This document shows positions 22,812 to 34,826 of a stretch of 64,000 bases of DNA, piece by piece. The stretch is from Helianthus annuus (Eukaryota; Streptophyta; Magnoliopsida; Asterales; Asteraceae). The notes under the pieces were generated by a model that saw only the letters and a program-made list of their open reading frames with translations, ran no database searches and had not been told where the DNA came from. The translations under genes and the position numbers were made by a program. Position 1 is the first letter of the stretch. The number at the start of each line of letters is the position of its first letter. Location of the stretch: NCBI RefSeq assembly GCF_002127325.2, contig NC_035435.2, forward strand, positions 120,957,127 through 121,021,126. Direction: 5' to 3'.

Positions 22812-25800
22812 TGTCACACCCTGGCTTTGCGGAAGCGTGGGTTTATTTGGTGTGACTTCTTAATACCATAGCTTAATCATAACAAAGCTATATGAAAGTA
22901 AAACCATGCAGATCATCCATTGATTTAAGTTTTAAAATAAAAGTAACACAACATTGTCTTGAAGCGTTGACACATGCAATGGAAATTACAACCTAATAAC
23001 ATAGAAACATTGTTTGAAAGACACAACCATAAACTTAAAATAAACGCCGTTTAAGACTTGCGACTCGTCCAGGTAAAAGTCGCAATCCCTAAACGAGGAT
23101 GATCCCATAACTCTAACGCAGCGTAGCGTAGCATACCGTGCCAGATCTTTAGTTCCCTGAAATACATGTAATTTGGAAAAATCAACAAAAATGTTGAGCG
23201 AGTTCATGTGTAGTGAGTAAGTAAAACCTTTGTAAGTGTAAAAATCCTGGTATGTAGCAAATAAGGAAATAAAGAGATCACCAATGGTTTGCAAGGCCAT
23301 TGATATATGTGATGTGCAGTAGGAACACTCAAACCTAGCGGATTTTGCGTTGGGCACAAAGTCACCCCGAGGTCCGTTCTGTTGGGCCTGGGGCTGGGCT
23401 TGCTACACCCAGATAGATCTACCGCTACTGTCCCTCGGTCCTACTCTGAGGATTAATGGCCTTCAGTTCACGCCTACCCACTCACATGATCTAAGTAGTA
23501 ACCCTCCTTACGCTAACCATACCATGTGTAAGTACTCGTAAACATAGTAACATGTATTTCACCCCCGCAGTTTAGAAAACTGAAAACAGTTAAGAAAAAA
23601 GGGGGACATGAACTCACCGAAGTGCGTCTCTAAAATGTATCTCCCAGAAAATCTGCTGTGCGACGACCTACACGTACTAACTTCTATTAGACGGACAGCC
23701 GTGCCTTAGTTTAAGGTTTAATGTCTTTGGGAAATAGTTAGGCAACTATTTCGTGTTTACACTTCGTAATTATTTGGTATATATATTCCTTCCCAAGGAT
23801 GGGGGTTCTATTACATGTGCGTTTTCTTATAAATCCAAAATATATTATTAAGTCTCACTTAAAATATATTTTAATTCTATCCCCAAAATATAAATATTTT
23901 TCCCAAAAATATTATATTTTATTCCATATAATTTTTACCCAAAATAATACTTCTGTCAGATAAACATGTACGAGTATTTTCTGAAAATACGTAAGTTACG
24001 TTGTAAAGTTCGGGTGGTATTAATAATACACCTGTAACTTAAATATTTATTGTGAAGGCGTTCGTATTATTTTGGAGTTATTAATATTCGGTGTATTCTC
24101 GTAATATTATTTTTACTCTAAAAATAATATTTAGATAGTTCACAAAATAATCATAAAAAATCTCACAAGTGTTATTACGGAAAATATATACTAAATATAT
24201 ATTTATCAAGTTTTATTTTGTGAAAATCCCACCTCCGACACTTGGTAGTTTTGTAATAAAAATCGTGGCGAAGTTTATTTGGAAAAATAAGTTAAAAATT
24301 ATATTCATAACACTCGTGATAAAAATATTTCCAAGTGTTAGATTTTTGGAAAAATTTCGCCAGAGTTTCCCCTGTAACTGGATGTGGCCACGCTTTCTAG
24401 CGTATCATTTTCTTTTAAAATTTCAATTCAACAATGTTCCCCAACATCAATCAACAAAGTTTCATCATCAAAATAGTCAAAATAGATATACATCGCAAAA
24501 CACATGAACTTGTGGTTTGTGTAAGATATGTAGTAACTTTCCCCATATTTTTAGTAGATCTTTTTATAAATAAACGCGGTTTCTTGAGAATCTTGTTTTT
24601 AAAGAAGGTACATCTTTACAACTTCTTGTCAAAAATTACAAAAAAATAATTCTTTGTTAAAACTTTTTGTTACACAAGTGTCTACACACTTGTGTGTTCA
24701 CAAAAATCACCTTTGTTTAGGAAAGATCCGGCTTTGAAAATATGATTTCACCTTACACTTGCTTCTTCGAAAATACCGCTTGTAGATCCTTAGATCTACT
24801 AGTTTAGAACTCCATTTCATAAGAAAAATTGTTTTTACACAAGTTCATGTTTATGTTTGGAAGGGTTCGTCATCTAATAACTTTACTACTTAACATAGGG
24901 CTAGTTCATGTTCCATGAACATGATCTAGCGTGGTTTGATGACGATCCATTCCAACACTAGCAATCAACAACAATAAATAATCATAATAAAACTAGTTTC
25001 AAAAGTTTTACACTAACATTCATTCATTAACCACCATATTTATTATTTTAGTAGACTTTTAAACTTTGATCTTACATGTTCATAATTTTATCCGATAAAT
25101 TTCTTATTAACCACTTTAAAAAAGATCAAGAAGGTGTTTAGAGTCACTTACTACTAGCTCGAGGCTAGGGAAGAAACTAGTCGAAAAACGGGTGGTTAAA
25201 AGCGTCGTAGTGAGGTCCTTAAAACTAGTTTCAAAAGTTTTACACTAACATTCATTCATTAACCACCATATTTATTATTTTAGTAGACTTTTAAACTTTG
25301 ATCTTACATGTTCATAATTTTATCCGATAAATTTCTTATTAACCACTTTAAAAAAGATCAAGAAGGTGTTTAGAGTCACTTACTACTAGCTCGAGGCTAG
25401 GGAAGAAACTAGTCGAAAAACGGGTGGTTAAAAGCGTCGTAGTGAGGTCCTTGTGTTCCCAAGTGCACCGAGCTTCCTTATGTGATCCCTTGCTTCAATG
25501 TTTGTATGAAAAGTGGCTAGATAAAATTTGAAAGTGGGTGGAGGGATGTGAGTGCTCTCGGCCGTAAGTCAAGGAGGGAAAGAGAGGAGTGAATTTTTGT
25601 TGTGGTGATGTGAAGTGTTTAAGGATCCTAGAGGTATATTTATAGACCATTCAAGCAATATTATCCAAAGGAAATTATGTCTTCTAGATCTTAAGCATAT
25701 GGATTATTATAATCATTCAAGGACACACTGTGTCACCCATATGGTGACCGATTGGTCAAGGGGGTGGGGCACTCGGTTTGTTTTGAACATTGTTGTTAAA

Positions 25801-26522
25801 GTTTAGTTAGGCTAGTTAGGAGGGTTAAACTATATAGTAGTGTGTTATGTATTATAGCGGGTGTTAGGGTACTCGGGGACCCTAACTAGCTCAGAAAAAG
25901 AAAAACAATGTCAATGACAATATTTTTGTGTTCCGGATTAAGTCCGGTTGTTCGGTCGGATACTGATCCGTTAACGTGCTTAACAAAGCTTTAAAGTGTC
26001 ATTAATATTATTTTTAGTGACACAAAGAATTCCCGACACTTTGGAAAGTGTCTAGTATTATTTTTCCCATGTTTTTGCACTTTACTAGTTTGCTAGAATG
26101 CTGAATTTTTATATTAAAGTGCAGGATTTGTGTTTAATTCATATTTTAGGCACATCCGGTCACTATAACTATCACCTAGTGACGCAGTTCTACAACCCTC
26201 TTATCCCTACACTCTCTACTAGTGTAGTAAACTATCTCTGGCTCATACAGGCCTTAGAGGCAGTGTCTGCCTGATGCTGGTTATATCAACATGTTTAATG
26301 GGTTATCCGTTCATTGTGCTACTGTGCTTTTGTGCATCAGGTTTGTCACTAAAGTTCTTGTGTAAATAATGGAGTGACAGTTAATATAGTATGATGCAAG
26401 TAAGTATATGTATCATTATTCATGTAGCAGTTTATCCACAATTGAAAGCAAGCACGGTAATTAAGCAGTAATTAAACATTAATTAAGTCGTACGGATACC
26501 TGGTTTGGTGTGGGTTGTCACA
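22812..26522 (-). repeat. 3' LTR of D (3.7 kb)
   Basis: Begins TGTCACACCC and ends GGTTGTCACA, giving TGTGACAACCC as the minus-strand LTR start. A minus-strand TATA box (CTATAAATA) lies near 25632-25643. Hairpins inside: 24672-24695 (arms ACACAAGTGT and ACACTTGTGT, loop CTAC) and 25863-25886 (arms GTTAGGGT and ACCCTAAC). It includes a perfect 232-bp tandem duplication. Confidence 0.88.
24989..25452. repeat. Perfect 232-bp tandem duplication in LTR D
   Basis: 24989-25220 and 25221-25452 appear identical over 232 bp, each starting AAAACTAGTTTC and ending GAGGTCCTT. Absence of differences indicates a very recent event, later than the LTR-LTR divergence. The other LTR copy does not cover this region, so I cannot say whether it predates insertion. 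Confidence 0.93.
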
Positions 26523-26533
26523 TTCTCCCCCCG
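26523..26533 (-). other. Polypurine tract of D
   Basis: Minus-strand reading gives ACGGGGGGAGAA next to the 3' LTR start TGTGACAACC, the expected plus-strand primer. Confidence 0.8.
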
Positions 26534-26557
26534 TTAGAAAAATTTCGTCCCGAAATT

Positions 26558-28018
26558 TTAAGTTCTGCTTCTATTTGTAGGGGTCTTGGGAAATAAGTGG
26601 GGGTACTTTTCTTTCATTCGGTCCTCACGCTCCCAGGTGTATTCAGGACCGTGTCTTGCGTTCCAACGTACCTTGACGAGCTTGACACTGCTCCGGCGGG
26701 TTTTGTTCACTTTCCAATCTGTAACCTCAACGGGTTCTTCCACAAAATGGAGCGTGTCGTCGATATGGATCTCGTCTGTGGGAATGACAACAGTATCTTG
26801 CGTTGGACTTTTCTTTAGATTTGATACATGAAATGTATCGTGAACACCGTTCAGTTCGGCAGGTAAGTCCAGTTTGTACGCTACTAACCCAATTCTTTCC
26901 AGAATTCTGAATGGACCAATATACCGCGGATTCAACTTTCCACGCTTCCCGAAGCGTGCCACACCCTTCCAGGGTGATACCTTCAACAAAACCATATCAC
27001 CTACCTCAAACTCTAGATGCTTCCTTCTTCGGTCCGCATAACATTTCTGTCGATCACGAGCCGCCTTGATGCGATCTCGGATTTGTGCAATCTTATCTGT
27101 GGTTTCCTGGACCACATCAGGACCAACCAATTGTTTATCACCTGCATCAGACCAATAAAGCGGTGATCTGCACTTACGGCCGTATAGAGCTTCAAACGGC
27201 GAGGCACCAATACTGGTGTGGTAGCTGTAGTTGTATGAAAATTCGACCAATGGCAAGTGTTTATCCCAGCTACCGCCCAAATTCATAACACATGCTCTCA
27301 GAATATCCTCCAATGTTTGTATCGTTCGCTCGCTTTGTCCATCGGTCTGTGGGTGAAATGCAGTGCTCAGATTCAATTGTGAGCCAAAAGCTTCTTGGAA
27401 GGATTTCCAAATTCTTGACACGAACCTTCCGTCTCTATCAGAGATGATTGAGAGAGGCACTCCATGGCGTGTAACAATTTCTCTCATGTAAATTTCGGCT
27501 AATTTGCTCGTGTTATCTTTCTCCCTGATAGGTAAAAAGTGCGCAGATTTCGTTAACCGGTCCACTATTACCCAAATAGTGTCATGACCTCTTGGCGTTC
27601 TTGGCAACTTTGTAATAAAATCCATTGAAATTTGTTCCCATTTCCACTTGGGAATCTCAGGTTGTTGCAGAAGTCCCGAAGGCTTCTGGTATTCAGCTTT
27701 AACTTTAGCACACGTTAAACACTTGCTCACATAAACAGCAACGTCACCTTTCATCCTAGGCCACCAATAGCAATCTTTAAGATCCTTGTACATCTTATCC
27801 GCTCCTGGATGGATAGAGTACCGTGATTTGTGTGCCTCATCAAAGATAACTTTCCTCAATCCACCAAACAGAGGAACCCAAATCCTTTTCATAAAACATA
27901 ACGTTCCTTCCTCATTTGGCACTAATTGCTTCTCCATCCCACGGAGATATTCTTCTTCAAGGTTTCTTTCCTTAAGAGCTTCTTTCTGCGCGGCACGAAT
28001 GCGCAGAGAAAGGTCTGT
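26558..28018 (-). CDS. Integrase and chromodomain-like tail of D
   Basis: An open minus-strand frame of about 487 codons. It starts abruptly after the deletion junction with [20 protein letters not shown], then an H2C2 zinc domain ([11 protein letters not shown] and [12 protein letters not shown]). The integrase core has [26 protein letters not shown] and [35 protein letters not shown] segment follows, ending in a chromodomain-like [16 protein letters not shown]. Integrase joins cDNA ends to the genome; the tail is thought to bias integration toward heterochromatin in chromoviruses. No ATG begins this frame, and it is out of frame with the RT that precedes it, so it is an orphaned domain. Confidence 0.9.
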   Translation of the reverse strand, partial: TDLSLRIRAAQKEALKERNLEEEYLRGMEKQLVPNEEGTLCFMKRIWVPLFGGLRKVIFDEAHKSRYSIHPGADKMYKDLKDCYWWPRMKGDVAVYVSKCLTCAKVKAEYQKPSGLLQQPEIPKWKWEQISMDFITKLPRTPRGHDTIWVIVDRLTKSAHFLPIREKDNTSKLAEIYMREIVTRHGVPLSIISDRDGRFVSRIWKSFQEAFGSQLNLSTAFHPQTDGQSERTIQTLEDILRACVMNLGGSWDKHLPLVEFSYNYSYHTSIGASPFEALYGRKCRSPLYWSDAGDKQLVGPDVVQETTDKIAQIRDRIKAARDRQKCYADRRRKHLEFEVGDMVLLKVSPWKGVARFGKRGKLNPRYIGPFRILERIGLVAYKLDLPAELNGVHDTFHVSNLKKSPTQDTVVIPTDEIHIDDTLHFVEEPVEVTDWKVNKTRRSSVKLVKVRWNARHGPEYTWEREDRMKEKYPHLFPKTPTNRSRT

Positions 28019-29761
28019 CGAATCTCGGTTGGCGTCTTTGGGGTCTCCCAATTCTTTATCGCTTCAATCTTTGTGGGGTCCACATGAATTCCATCCCCAT
28101 TTACTACATGTCCAAGGAATTGGACTTCACGTAGCCAAAACTCGCACTTAGAGAACTTGGCATACAACTGTTCTTTCTTCAGCAACTCCAAAATAGCTCT
28201 TAAATGTTGTTCGTGTTCAGCCTTCGTCTTTGAATAAATCAAAATGTCGTCAATAAACACAATCACGAACTTATCCAAGTACGGCTTGCAAACTCTGTTC
28301 ATTAGGTCCATAAAAACAGCTGGTGCGTTAGTCAACCCAAACGGCATAACTAGGAACTCGTAGTGTCCATAGCGAGTTCTGAAGGCTGTCTTCGGGATAC
28401 CCTCCTCTTGTATCCTTAGCTGATGGTACCCAGATCGTAAGTCAATCTTAGAGTAAAAGCTTGAACCTTGGAGCTGATCGAATAAATCATCGATTCTGGG
28501 CAGAGGGTATCTATTCTTGATCGTTAACTTATTCAACTCCCGGTAGTCAATGCACATACGAAAACTACCGTCCTTCTTTTTGACAAATAAAACTGGAGCT
28601 CCCCAAGGTGAGAAGCTTGGTCTGATGAACCCCTTGTCTAGCAACTCTTGGAGTTGTGTCGACAATTCTTGCATCTCAGACGGGGCAAATCGGTAAGGTG
28701 CCTTGGCTACAGGCGCGGCGCCTGGAACTAAGTCAATATGGAACTCTACTTGCCTCTGGGGTGGCAATCCTGGCAAGTTTTCTGGAAAGACTTCCGGATA
28801 ATCCCTCACGATAGGAATGTCTTCGATTTTCGGCTCAACAGCTTTCTTGTCCACGATGTGTGCCAGGAAGGCAACACATCCCTTTTGTAAACACTTTCGC
28901 GCTTTCCGGAAGCTGATAATTCTTAACGGCGTATCCCGCATCTCCCCATGAACCACAATTGTTTCTCCATCTTCGGTTGGGATACGAACGACCTTTTCGT
29001 GACAAACAATTTCTGCCTTGTTGCTTGATGACCAATCCATTCCTACTACCACGTCGAAGCTCCCCAGCTGGATTGGTAGTAGATCCAAAGCAAACTCACG
29101 CTCTCCCAACTCGATTACGCAACCTCTGACAACTTCATTAGCTTTTACTAACTTTCCATTAGCCAATTCGATTGAGTATGGGATATCTAATTTACTAGCG
29201 GCTAACCCAAGCATATTCTTAAACTCTAACGATACGAAGCTATAATCGGCACCAGTATCAAATAAAACGGATGCAAAGCGTTGGTTTATAGGGAACGTAC
29301 CAGTAACAACATTGGGATCCTGGCGCGCTTCCCTCGCTTCGATATTGAAAACCCTTCTACGTGCTTGGTTTAATTCCAGGCACTTCCTCTTATAGTGCCC
29401 GATGTCACCACAGTTAAAGCAACCTGGTCTTTTCCCGTTTCCACCTCCATTCCCAGCTTGATTGTTGTTCTGATTTCGATTCACATTACCAGCTTGATTC
29501 ACATTGTTGCCTCGATTCCCATTTCCTCCATTGTTCCCCTGTGGGCGATTCCCAATACCACCACGATTATTGTTTCTATTCCCAAAACCTCCTTGGCCTT
29601 CCCGGCCAGCAGTGGCCCAACAAGAATCCTTCGAGTGGCCAGCCTTCCCACAAGCTTCACATACTTTTGAACCACACCGGCCAGAATGGTGACACTGGCA
29701 GGTGTTGCACTTGGGATGTGTACCCATATATCCCTTTCCTTTCCTTCCATTAACAGTTGTA
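28019..29761 (-). pseudogene. gag zinc knuckles, protease and RT of D
   Basis: Minus-strand frame open from the truncated 5' LTR. Residues 7-36 from the first GTG-type start hold [20 protein letters not shown], and about 103-116 hold [15 protein letters not shown] Gly/Asn-rich linker lies between them. The protease is [13 protein letters not shown] (about 154-166). RT runs from [16 protein letters not shown] through [17 protein letters not shown] to [10 protein letters not shown] (491-500) and the thumb ([10 protein letters not shown] near 571-580). There the frame jumps into integrase-linker DNA in the wrong frame and ends at 27922. The RNase H domain, roughly 200 codons in sibling C, is absent. 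The gag N-terminal half is also gone. Confidence 0.9.
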
Positions 29762-30731
29762 GCTCTCGGCCGTAAGTCAAGGAGGGAAAGAGGGGAGTGA
29801 ATTTTTGTTGTGGTGATGTGAAGTGTTTAAGGATCCTAGAGGTATATTTATAGACCATTCAAGCAATATTATCCAAAGGAAATTATGTCTTCTAGATCTT
29901 AAGCATATGGATTATTATAATCATTCAAGGACACATTGTGTCACCCATATGGTGACCGATTGGTCAAGGGGGGTGGGGCACTCGGTTTGTTTTGAACATT
30001 GTTGTTAAAGTTTAGTTAGGCTAGTTAGGAGGGTTAAACTATATAGTAGTGTGTTATGTATTATAGCGGGTGTTAGGGTACTCGGGGACCCTAACTAGCT
30101 CAGAAAAAGAAAAACAATGTCAATGACAATATTTTTGTGTTCCAGGTTAAGTCCGGTTGTTCGGTTGGATACTGATCCGTTAACGTGCTTAACAAAGCTT
30201 TAAAGTGTCATTAATATTATTTTTAGTGACACAAAGAATTCCCGACACTTTGGAAAGTGTCTAGTATTATTTTTCCCATGTTTTTGCACTTTACTAGTTT
30301 GCTAGAATGCTGAATTTTTATATTAAAGTGCAGGATTTGTGTTTAATTCATATTTTAGGTACATCCGGTCACTATAACTATCACCTAGTGACGCAGTTCT
30401 ACAACTCTCTTATCCCTACACTCTCTACTAGTGTAGTAAACTATCTCTGGCTCATACAGGCCTTAGAGGCAGTGTTTGCCTGATGCTGGTTATATCAGCA
30501 TGTTTAATGGGTTATCCGTTCATTGTGCTACTGTGCTTTTGTGCATCAGGTTTGTCACTAAAGTTCATGTGTAAATAATGGAGTGACAGTTAATATAGTA
30601 TGATGCAAGTAAGTGTATGTATCAGTATTCATGTAGCAGTTTATCCACAATTGAAAGCAAGCATAGTAATTAAGCAGTAATTAAACATTAATTAAGTCGT
30701 ACGGATACCTGGTTTGGTGAGGGTTGTCACA
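29762..30731 (-). repeat. Truncated 5' LTR of D
   Basis: Matches 25554-26522 with about 15-16 differences. Its inner edge fuses directly to gag coding sequence at 29761, with no PBS. The outer end GGTTGTCACA is intact and followed by the target duplication CATTC. Confidence 0.92.
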
Positions 30732-30804
30732 CATTCCTCACATTTGTTCTCATTCTTGCTCTAAGTTGAAGCTCTCAAGCTTCATACCTGAGCAAATTGA
30801 GTTC
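30732..30804 (+). repeat. 5' LTR of E, fragment 2
   Basis: Matches 63300-63372, from CATTCCTCACATTTG to GCAAATTGAGTTC. It lies between elements D and F. Confidence 0.9.
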
Positions 30805-31247
30805 CACACTATTATGGTAAATATTTTTTCCACCAACACCACTTTAGAAAAAAAACTCAAGTAAATGAAGCATTCTTTTTTATTTAAATTTCTTTTTTTT
30901 TATTTTTACGAAAAAAATCTTCTCATTTAAACTCTAGTAACATATATGACTTCATAAAATTTGTGAAAAAAGAATCTAGCTAGTTTAGTATTTAAAATAA
31001 CAAGGAAGTAAAAGTGAAAAGTTAGAAATTTAGATGATAGATTTGTTATTGTGTAAGTTTTAGGAGGAAAACAGATTAGTTAAAAAAATGAGGGAGACAA
31101 AATGAAAAATTTTGAGGGAGCCAAACTGGAAATTATATGAAAGGACAAAATTGTAATTTTGAGTTAGGTTGTCGGTGGCCTTTGTCACCGACTTTGTACT
31201 TTAAGTAACAATAGAATGTCATGATTTTCATTGCCGAATTTAAAAGA

Positions 31248-31502
31248 AATTTACTAATGACTAATATAGGTCATAAATCCAACAACAATTATATATATAC
31301 ATTATTGAAAGTAAAAAAGAACAAATCATGAAGTGACACGTGGCGTATGTTACTATTCACAAGGTTCTCTTTTTAATATATAGGGTAATTTACTAATGAC
31401 TAATATAGGTCATAAATCCAACATCAATTATATATATACAGTATTGAAAGTAAAAAATAACAAATCATGAAGTGACACGTGGCGTATGTTACTATTCACA
31501 AG
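31248..31502. repeat. 116-bp direct repeat pair in F
   Basis: 31248-31363 and 31387-31502 share AATTTACTAATGACTAAT through TACTATTCACAAG with only a few differences, separated by 23 bp. The origin is unknown. Confidence 0.85.
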
Positions 31503-34500
31503 ACACTGTGCGTGGTGGGTGTCGCCAGGAACAAGAAGGGAAGAAGGGTTTTCCCTCATCTTCACAAAATCAGGAAAATTGAAGGGAAATCATGGCTTAA
31601 ATCACTGCATGAACACATAGAATCGTTCATCTAAGCTAGTCTAACAAGAGGTATGTTGAATTTTATGATTTGATGAACTTTCATAAGTGGGTTACAATCA
31701 ATCAGTAAAATTGAATGAAGTTAAGTATGAACATTTGATAGAATCATTATATAAAAGTTGAATTATACTTGAATTTTGATGTTCTTTATGATTAGAAGTG
31801 AAAACCCCCTTAGAGTAGGAGTGTTATGAGATGTAATGAGGAATTCTTGTGTAAATTAGTATAAGGGTTATGTATGATGATATTCATAATGATAACTTGT
31901 TAGTTGGAATTGAATTAGATGGAAGGATATATGAAATTCAATTGAGTTTGATGTTCTTGTTAATCTTGATGTGATTTAGTAAAATTATGCATATGATACT
32001 TGTACATTATGCTTTGAAAATGGTATGCACACCAAGTATTTGATGAAATGCATAAGTGAGATTATTAGATGAGATTGAATGTAAATAACGAATGAATATG
32101 CATAGGATGTAGACATGATGTATTTAGTAATAAAATATCATGAGAAGTATGTTCTTGATGAAATTCCATATGTGAAAGTAGTTCATTTGTGATTAAGTAG
32201 AAGTATATTCTAAGAATGTGCTATATGCTTGATTGATGTAACGCTTTAATCGTTTGTGGGGTTCGGGTGATGAAACAAAATCTATCAAGAAAGTTACAGC
32301 CGAATTTAATTGGCTGTAACCGGGTCAAATCTTGTCAAAAACTGATGTTTATTGAGTTTTTGATGAACTTCCAGGAAAAACCTTTCAAACCCAACTGGAA
32401 TTGCATTTTTCGACAAAAAATGAACGTTTTATGAATTTTTCCGTATCGAAGGTCAGGTTGCGTTTTCTGGCAGAATTTGCAGCCCAATACGAATGTCATA
32501 ACTCAATTTAGGAATTGAGTTATGATCTCAAATTTTTACTGTATGTAGCTTCAGGTGATTAGAAAAATCTCCAACTGGAATTTCGTCAATCGGATAAACG
32601 AGGAATTTTAAATGAATTTTTCCGTAAGCTGTAGTTAGAAGTGACGAATCTGATTGCAGCTTAGTAAATGAATTTTTATAAATTTTTGGTAGAGAGTTAG
32701 ACTCTAAAAATTTAACACAAGGATAACCCCTCCGAGGGGCACGTCGCATAAAAAGATTGTAATTTTTGCAAGCTCGTAAGTATAGTAAACGGACGTCCCC
32801 AAACAACCTATTTTCAGTGAAATAAACTATACGTGTTAGTGAATGAATGATTAATGCAAGTTGAATATGAAATTATGCAAATGTATGCTCGTTATCAAGT
32901 ACAATGATGTATGCTAACAAGAATGTGTTGATGATAACCTGAAAGCGTAGGAGCCATGTCAACATAGACACGAGCATGGAAGGGCAATGGGTCAAAGGTA
33001 AATACGGAAGCTATGCATGAACTCGGACGCACGAGGTAAGTGATTTCCATAATCACTTCTTATTTTGTTTAAGTAAGGTAGCGTTAGTTAATTGAGCATG
33101 GTGATGATTGAAGTTTGATATGGTTTTGGTTGTATGAAATCGTTAATTTTAGCTAAGTAGACTGAACGGGACAATATAAAGTTGTAATGATATGACGGAT
33201 TGATGTCTAAGTAATGCTACGGTATTGTAACCGGGTAATGGGTAGAATTGCACATAAATGCGCCAACCGAGAATGGGGACTTAGGTTAATGGTCAAAAGA
33301 CTTAGCTTTTGACCTTAAATAAAAGAATGGTTTAACAAAATGCGAACGTGTCGAATAAATGTGCATAAACTTCATAATGCTAATGAAACGCGTAAATATT
33401 AAGGACCAGGGTAAGGACGTTTAACCCATAATGTAAGGACAAGTCTTACGGGCAACTAGAAATAATTGTGAGCAATTTGATTAAGGAATGTCCGAGATAC
33501 GCAAGTTTTAATAATAAAAATATGAATGGGTTGAATAGTCGAAACGAGTATGTAGAGCCGAAGGCTTTAAGTTAAGATTTTTCCTTGTTTGGATATTATA
33601 TTACAAGCTCATATGTTAGAAAATCGATTTACCAATGCATAGGAAAAAGAATCATGTTAATCGGATTCGTAGATCAAAAGTTATGCAAATTGTAAGTCGA
33701 AAATACCCTTGGAATTCATAGCTAGGAATTTACAGCTGCAAATTGAAAGTTTCTGTCGAAATAGGGCTGTCGCGCTACGCGACGGCTGTCGCGCCCCGCG
33801 AGCGCCAGTCAGCTGGCAAATTTTGGTTTTCTTGTTTGATTTCGCATCCGGAATCGATGTTTTAATGATTTTCGATGTCCCTTAACTTATATTAAAGCCG
33901 GTTTGAAACACGAGTGATGTTATGAGCCTCCGGATAATGAAAGTATGTATTTTTCTTTTGTGTTAGAGAAGAAAGATTATAAGTAATCGAGACTAGAAAT
34001 AAGTGGGCATGCAGTATAGTAAGTATAAAACTTATATCACGGAAGTTGTGATTATGATAAGAAATGCGAGATTAAGTGAATAAAAGTAGTAAGCGAGGGC
34101 TCGCGTCTATGTGTGTGTATGTGAATGTGTGCGTATGTATGTAGGTGTATATGTTGTATGTATGTAGGAATTAGGAAGATATACGTTTGTGGATGCGAGA
34201 TGTTATAAGTATATGAAGGAATGGTATGGACTGGTTACATTATGTTCTAGCATTAATGATTGCTAATCGTGTGTTTGAGATTGGAATGAAATGCAGGTAC
34301 ATGAACACTGGGTTCATGAAGTATCAAAGTCGAATTCGGAACAAGAAAATACGAAAGGATAGTTGAATGAATTAGAGTTCCTACTGTTAAATGTTATTCA
34401 ATATTGGACTATATGAGAATCATGTCGTATGATGTTGTTAATGACTAATGGTTACGATGTATGTGATGTCCACAGGTATTGCACGGATTACCGCTACCAC

Positions 34501-34810
34501 TACCGAAGATAAGCAAGCGTTGATCGAGTCACGGAGCAAGGGTTGTACGGAAATATGTATTGTCTTGAAGCGTTAATTTAATGTGGTTATTGTAAATCCC
34601 TTTTGTAAATGTTTATCATTTGTATTTGAGCCTTTAAGTAAGTAATGTGTCCAAATAAGAAAGAAATTTTTGGGCTCGTATTTTTCCGGTGCGTCATATT
34701 TAAGTTCTTACAAGTTGGTCTTACAGGGAATCGTTCATTATACGAACGGGTCATGCCCGAATTTTGTAAATAATAATACTTATTTTGGAGTAAGAAATAT
34801 GGGCGTTACA
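31503..34810 (+). repeat. Probable 5' LTR body of F
   Basis: AT-rich, no ORF that looks like a protein, ending at 34810 in GGCGTTACA directly before a PBS. Hairpins at 33769-33783 (GTCGCG, CTA, CGCGAC) and 33789-33801 (TCGCG, CCC, CGCGA). A TG-rich microsatellite-like run lies at about 34106-34165. The left limit is not defined. Confidence 0.5.
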
Positions 34811-34813
34811 AGT

Positions 34814-34826
34814 TGGTATCAGAGCC
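34814..34826 (+). other. Primer-binding site of F
   Basis: TGGTATCAGAGCC, a full 13-nt match to the plant initiator-Met-tRNA 3' end complement, four bases after the LTR end. Confidence 0.9.

Larger units (their letters stand above)
22812..30731 (-). mobile_element. Gypsy element D, RNase H and 5' end deleted
   Basis: Minus-strand chromovirus inserted in LTR E with target duplication CATTC (22807-22811 and 30732-30736). The 3' LTR is 3711 bp (22812-26522). The 5' LTR is only 970 bp (29762-30731): its downstream part, the PBS, leader and gag N-terminus are missing. A second deletion removes RNase H (junction near 28018). The shared 969 bp of the LTRs differ at about 15-16 sites. The element cannot move on its own. 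Confidence 0.93.
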
